This document shows positions 4,922 to 5,536 of a stretch of DNA of 5,536 nt, piece by piece (the stretch's first letter is position 1; each line of letters begins with the position of its first letter). The stretch is from Chitinophaga pinensis (GTDB lineage: Bacteria > Planctomycetota > Phycisphaerae > Phycisphaerales > SM1A02), in assembly GCA_943329105.2 (NCBI GenBank), contig CALQCP020000169.1, forward strand, positions 1-5,536, written 5' to 3'. The translations under genes and the position numbers were made by a program. The notes under the pieces were generated by a model. It was not told the origin of the DNA and made no database searches. It worked only from the letters and a program-made list of their open reading frames with translations.

Positions 4922-5536
4922 GTGAACGAAAGCCCCAAACCAGTTCGCCTTGCGCCATCCAGCACGAACCAAGGCAACGTTGATGCGCCCGTGGTCGTTG
5001 TCATTGGTGGCGGGTTTGGAGGTGTTGCCGCGGTGCAAGCGCTGGCAAACGCACCCGTCAATGTGGTGCTGATTGATAAGGAGAATCACCACCTCTTTCA
5101 GCCGCTCCTCTATCAGGTGGCCACGTCGGTACTCCCCACCTCCAACATTGCCTTTCCGATACGGCGCATCTTTCGCGATCAAACCAATGCCTATGTGTTC
5201 AACGACGAGGTCGTTTCGATTGATTGTGCTGCGCGGCGATTGACATTCATAAACGATCGCTGTGCGCGCTTTGACTATCTCATCGTTGCCGCTGGTGCAA
5301 ACTCAAGCTACTTCGGTAACGACCAGTGGGAGCAATTTGCCCCGGGAATGAAGACGCTTGACGATGCACTGATCATTCGCAATCGAATTCTGCGAGCCTT
5401 CGAGGACGCCGAAGCAGAGACTGACCCAGAGGCGATGCGGGAGCATTTGACCTTTGTTGTCGTCGGTGGCGGAGCAACCGGCGTAGAACTTGCCGGCGCA
5501 ATCAAAGAACTCAGCGTTGATTCCCTTTCCAAGGAC
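4922..5536 (+). CDS. Type II NADH dehydrogenase-like FAD/NAD(P)-dependent oxidoreductase, 3'-truncated by window edge
   Basis: This family passes electrons from NADH to quinone without proton pumping, as a peripheral membrane flavoprotein. The visible 205 residues show the FAD-binding Rossmann motif VVVVIGGGFGGVAA (24-37), the strand ending in an acid (VVLIDKENHH, 48-57), the family-typical FQPLLYQVAT (59-68), the second FAD motif FDYLIVAAGANSSYFG (117-132), MKTLDDALIIRNRIL (143-157), and the start of the NAD-binding motif VVVGGGATGVELAGA (179-193). The frame stays open to the window end; the C-terminal half, including any membrane-attachment region, is missing. The start is uncertain: GTG 4922 gives a 23-residue lead-in; ATG 4853, three bases after GGAG, would add 23 residues that look non-protein-like (MPWPLITAATPRS). 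An in-frame stop at 4811 bars anything longer. It is transcribed away from coaD. Related carotenoid or sulfide oxidoreductases fit less well than NDH-2. Confidence 0.9.
   Translation, partial: MNESPKPVRLAPSSTNQGNVDAPVVVVIGGGFGGVAAVQALANAPVNVVLIDKENHHLFQPLLYQVATSVLPTSNIAFPIRRIFRDQTNAYVFNDEVVSIDCAARRLTFINDRCARFDYLIVAAGANSSYFGNDQWEQFAPGMKTLDDALIIRNRILRAFEDAEAETDPEAMREHLTFVVVGGGATGVELAGAIKELSVDSLSKD

Overview
The window is a gene-dense bacterial segment of moderately high G+C. It holds five genes in a row on the minus strand, a 530-base non-coding divide, and the 5' part of one plus-strand gene. No tRNA, rRNA, CRISPR array, transposase or phage gene is visible. Nothing fixes the taxon. The style of the PanB (GDTAAEMILGY, MADMPFMSY) and of the metal-ligand-poor beta-lactamase-fold protein (FLTNFHPMRRRG) resembles proteins I recall from Planctomycetota, possibly Phycisphaerae. 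That is an impression from memory, not a database result.

Minus-strand block, in transcription order: coaD (4391-3819, phosphopantetheine adenylyltransferase), a metallo-beta-lactamase-fold protein that has lost most metal ligands (3793-3116), panB (3048-2194, ketopantoate hydroxymethyltransferase), a membrane-anchored HtrA/Deg-type serine protease (2197-734), and an OppF/DppF-type peptide ABC transporter ATPase (667 to base 1, truncated by the window edge). Gaps are 25, 67, -4 and about 66 bases, so co-transcription is plausible. PanB makes the first committed pantothenate intermediate and CoaD performs the penultimate step of CoA synthesis, so the front of the block has a CoA theme. The protease and transporter ATPase suggest envelope or peptide functions at its end.

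Divide (4392-4921): no convincing protein gene. It contains a long hairpin with a short T-tract on the minus strand next to coaD (4438-4474), a G+C-rich run of hairpins (about 4489-4710), and a strong intrinsic terminator for the plus strand (4722-4763). I read this as a candidate structured RNA transcribed rightward, or a terminator-containing leader of the next gene. An A+T-rich stretch (about 4780-4830) and a -10-like TATTAT (4911-4916) follow.

Plus strand: from about 4922 to the right edge runs the N-terminal 205 residues of a type II NADH dehydrogenase-like flavoprotein.

The less ordinary signals are the hairpin array with mutually exclusive pairings, a near-identical two-part motif immediately upstream of the start codons of the lactamase-fold gene and panB, a 7-bp stem that brackets the coaD stop and abuts the next start codon, a general lack of Shine-Dalgarno sequences, and a conserved-looking but ligand-stripped lactamase fold inside a CoA-linked operon.
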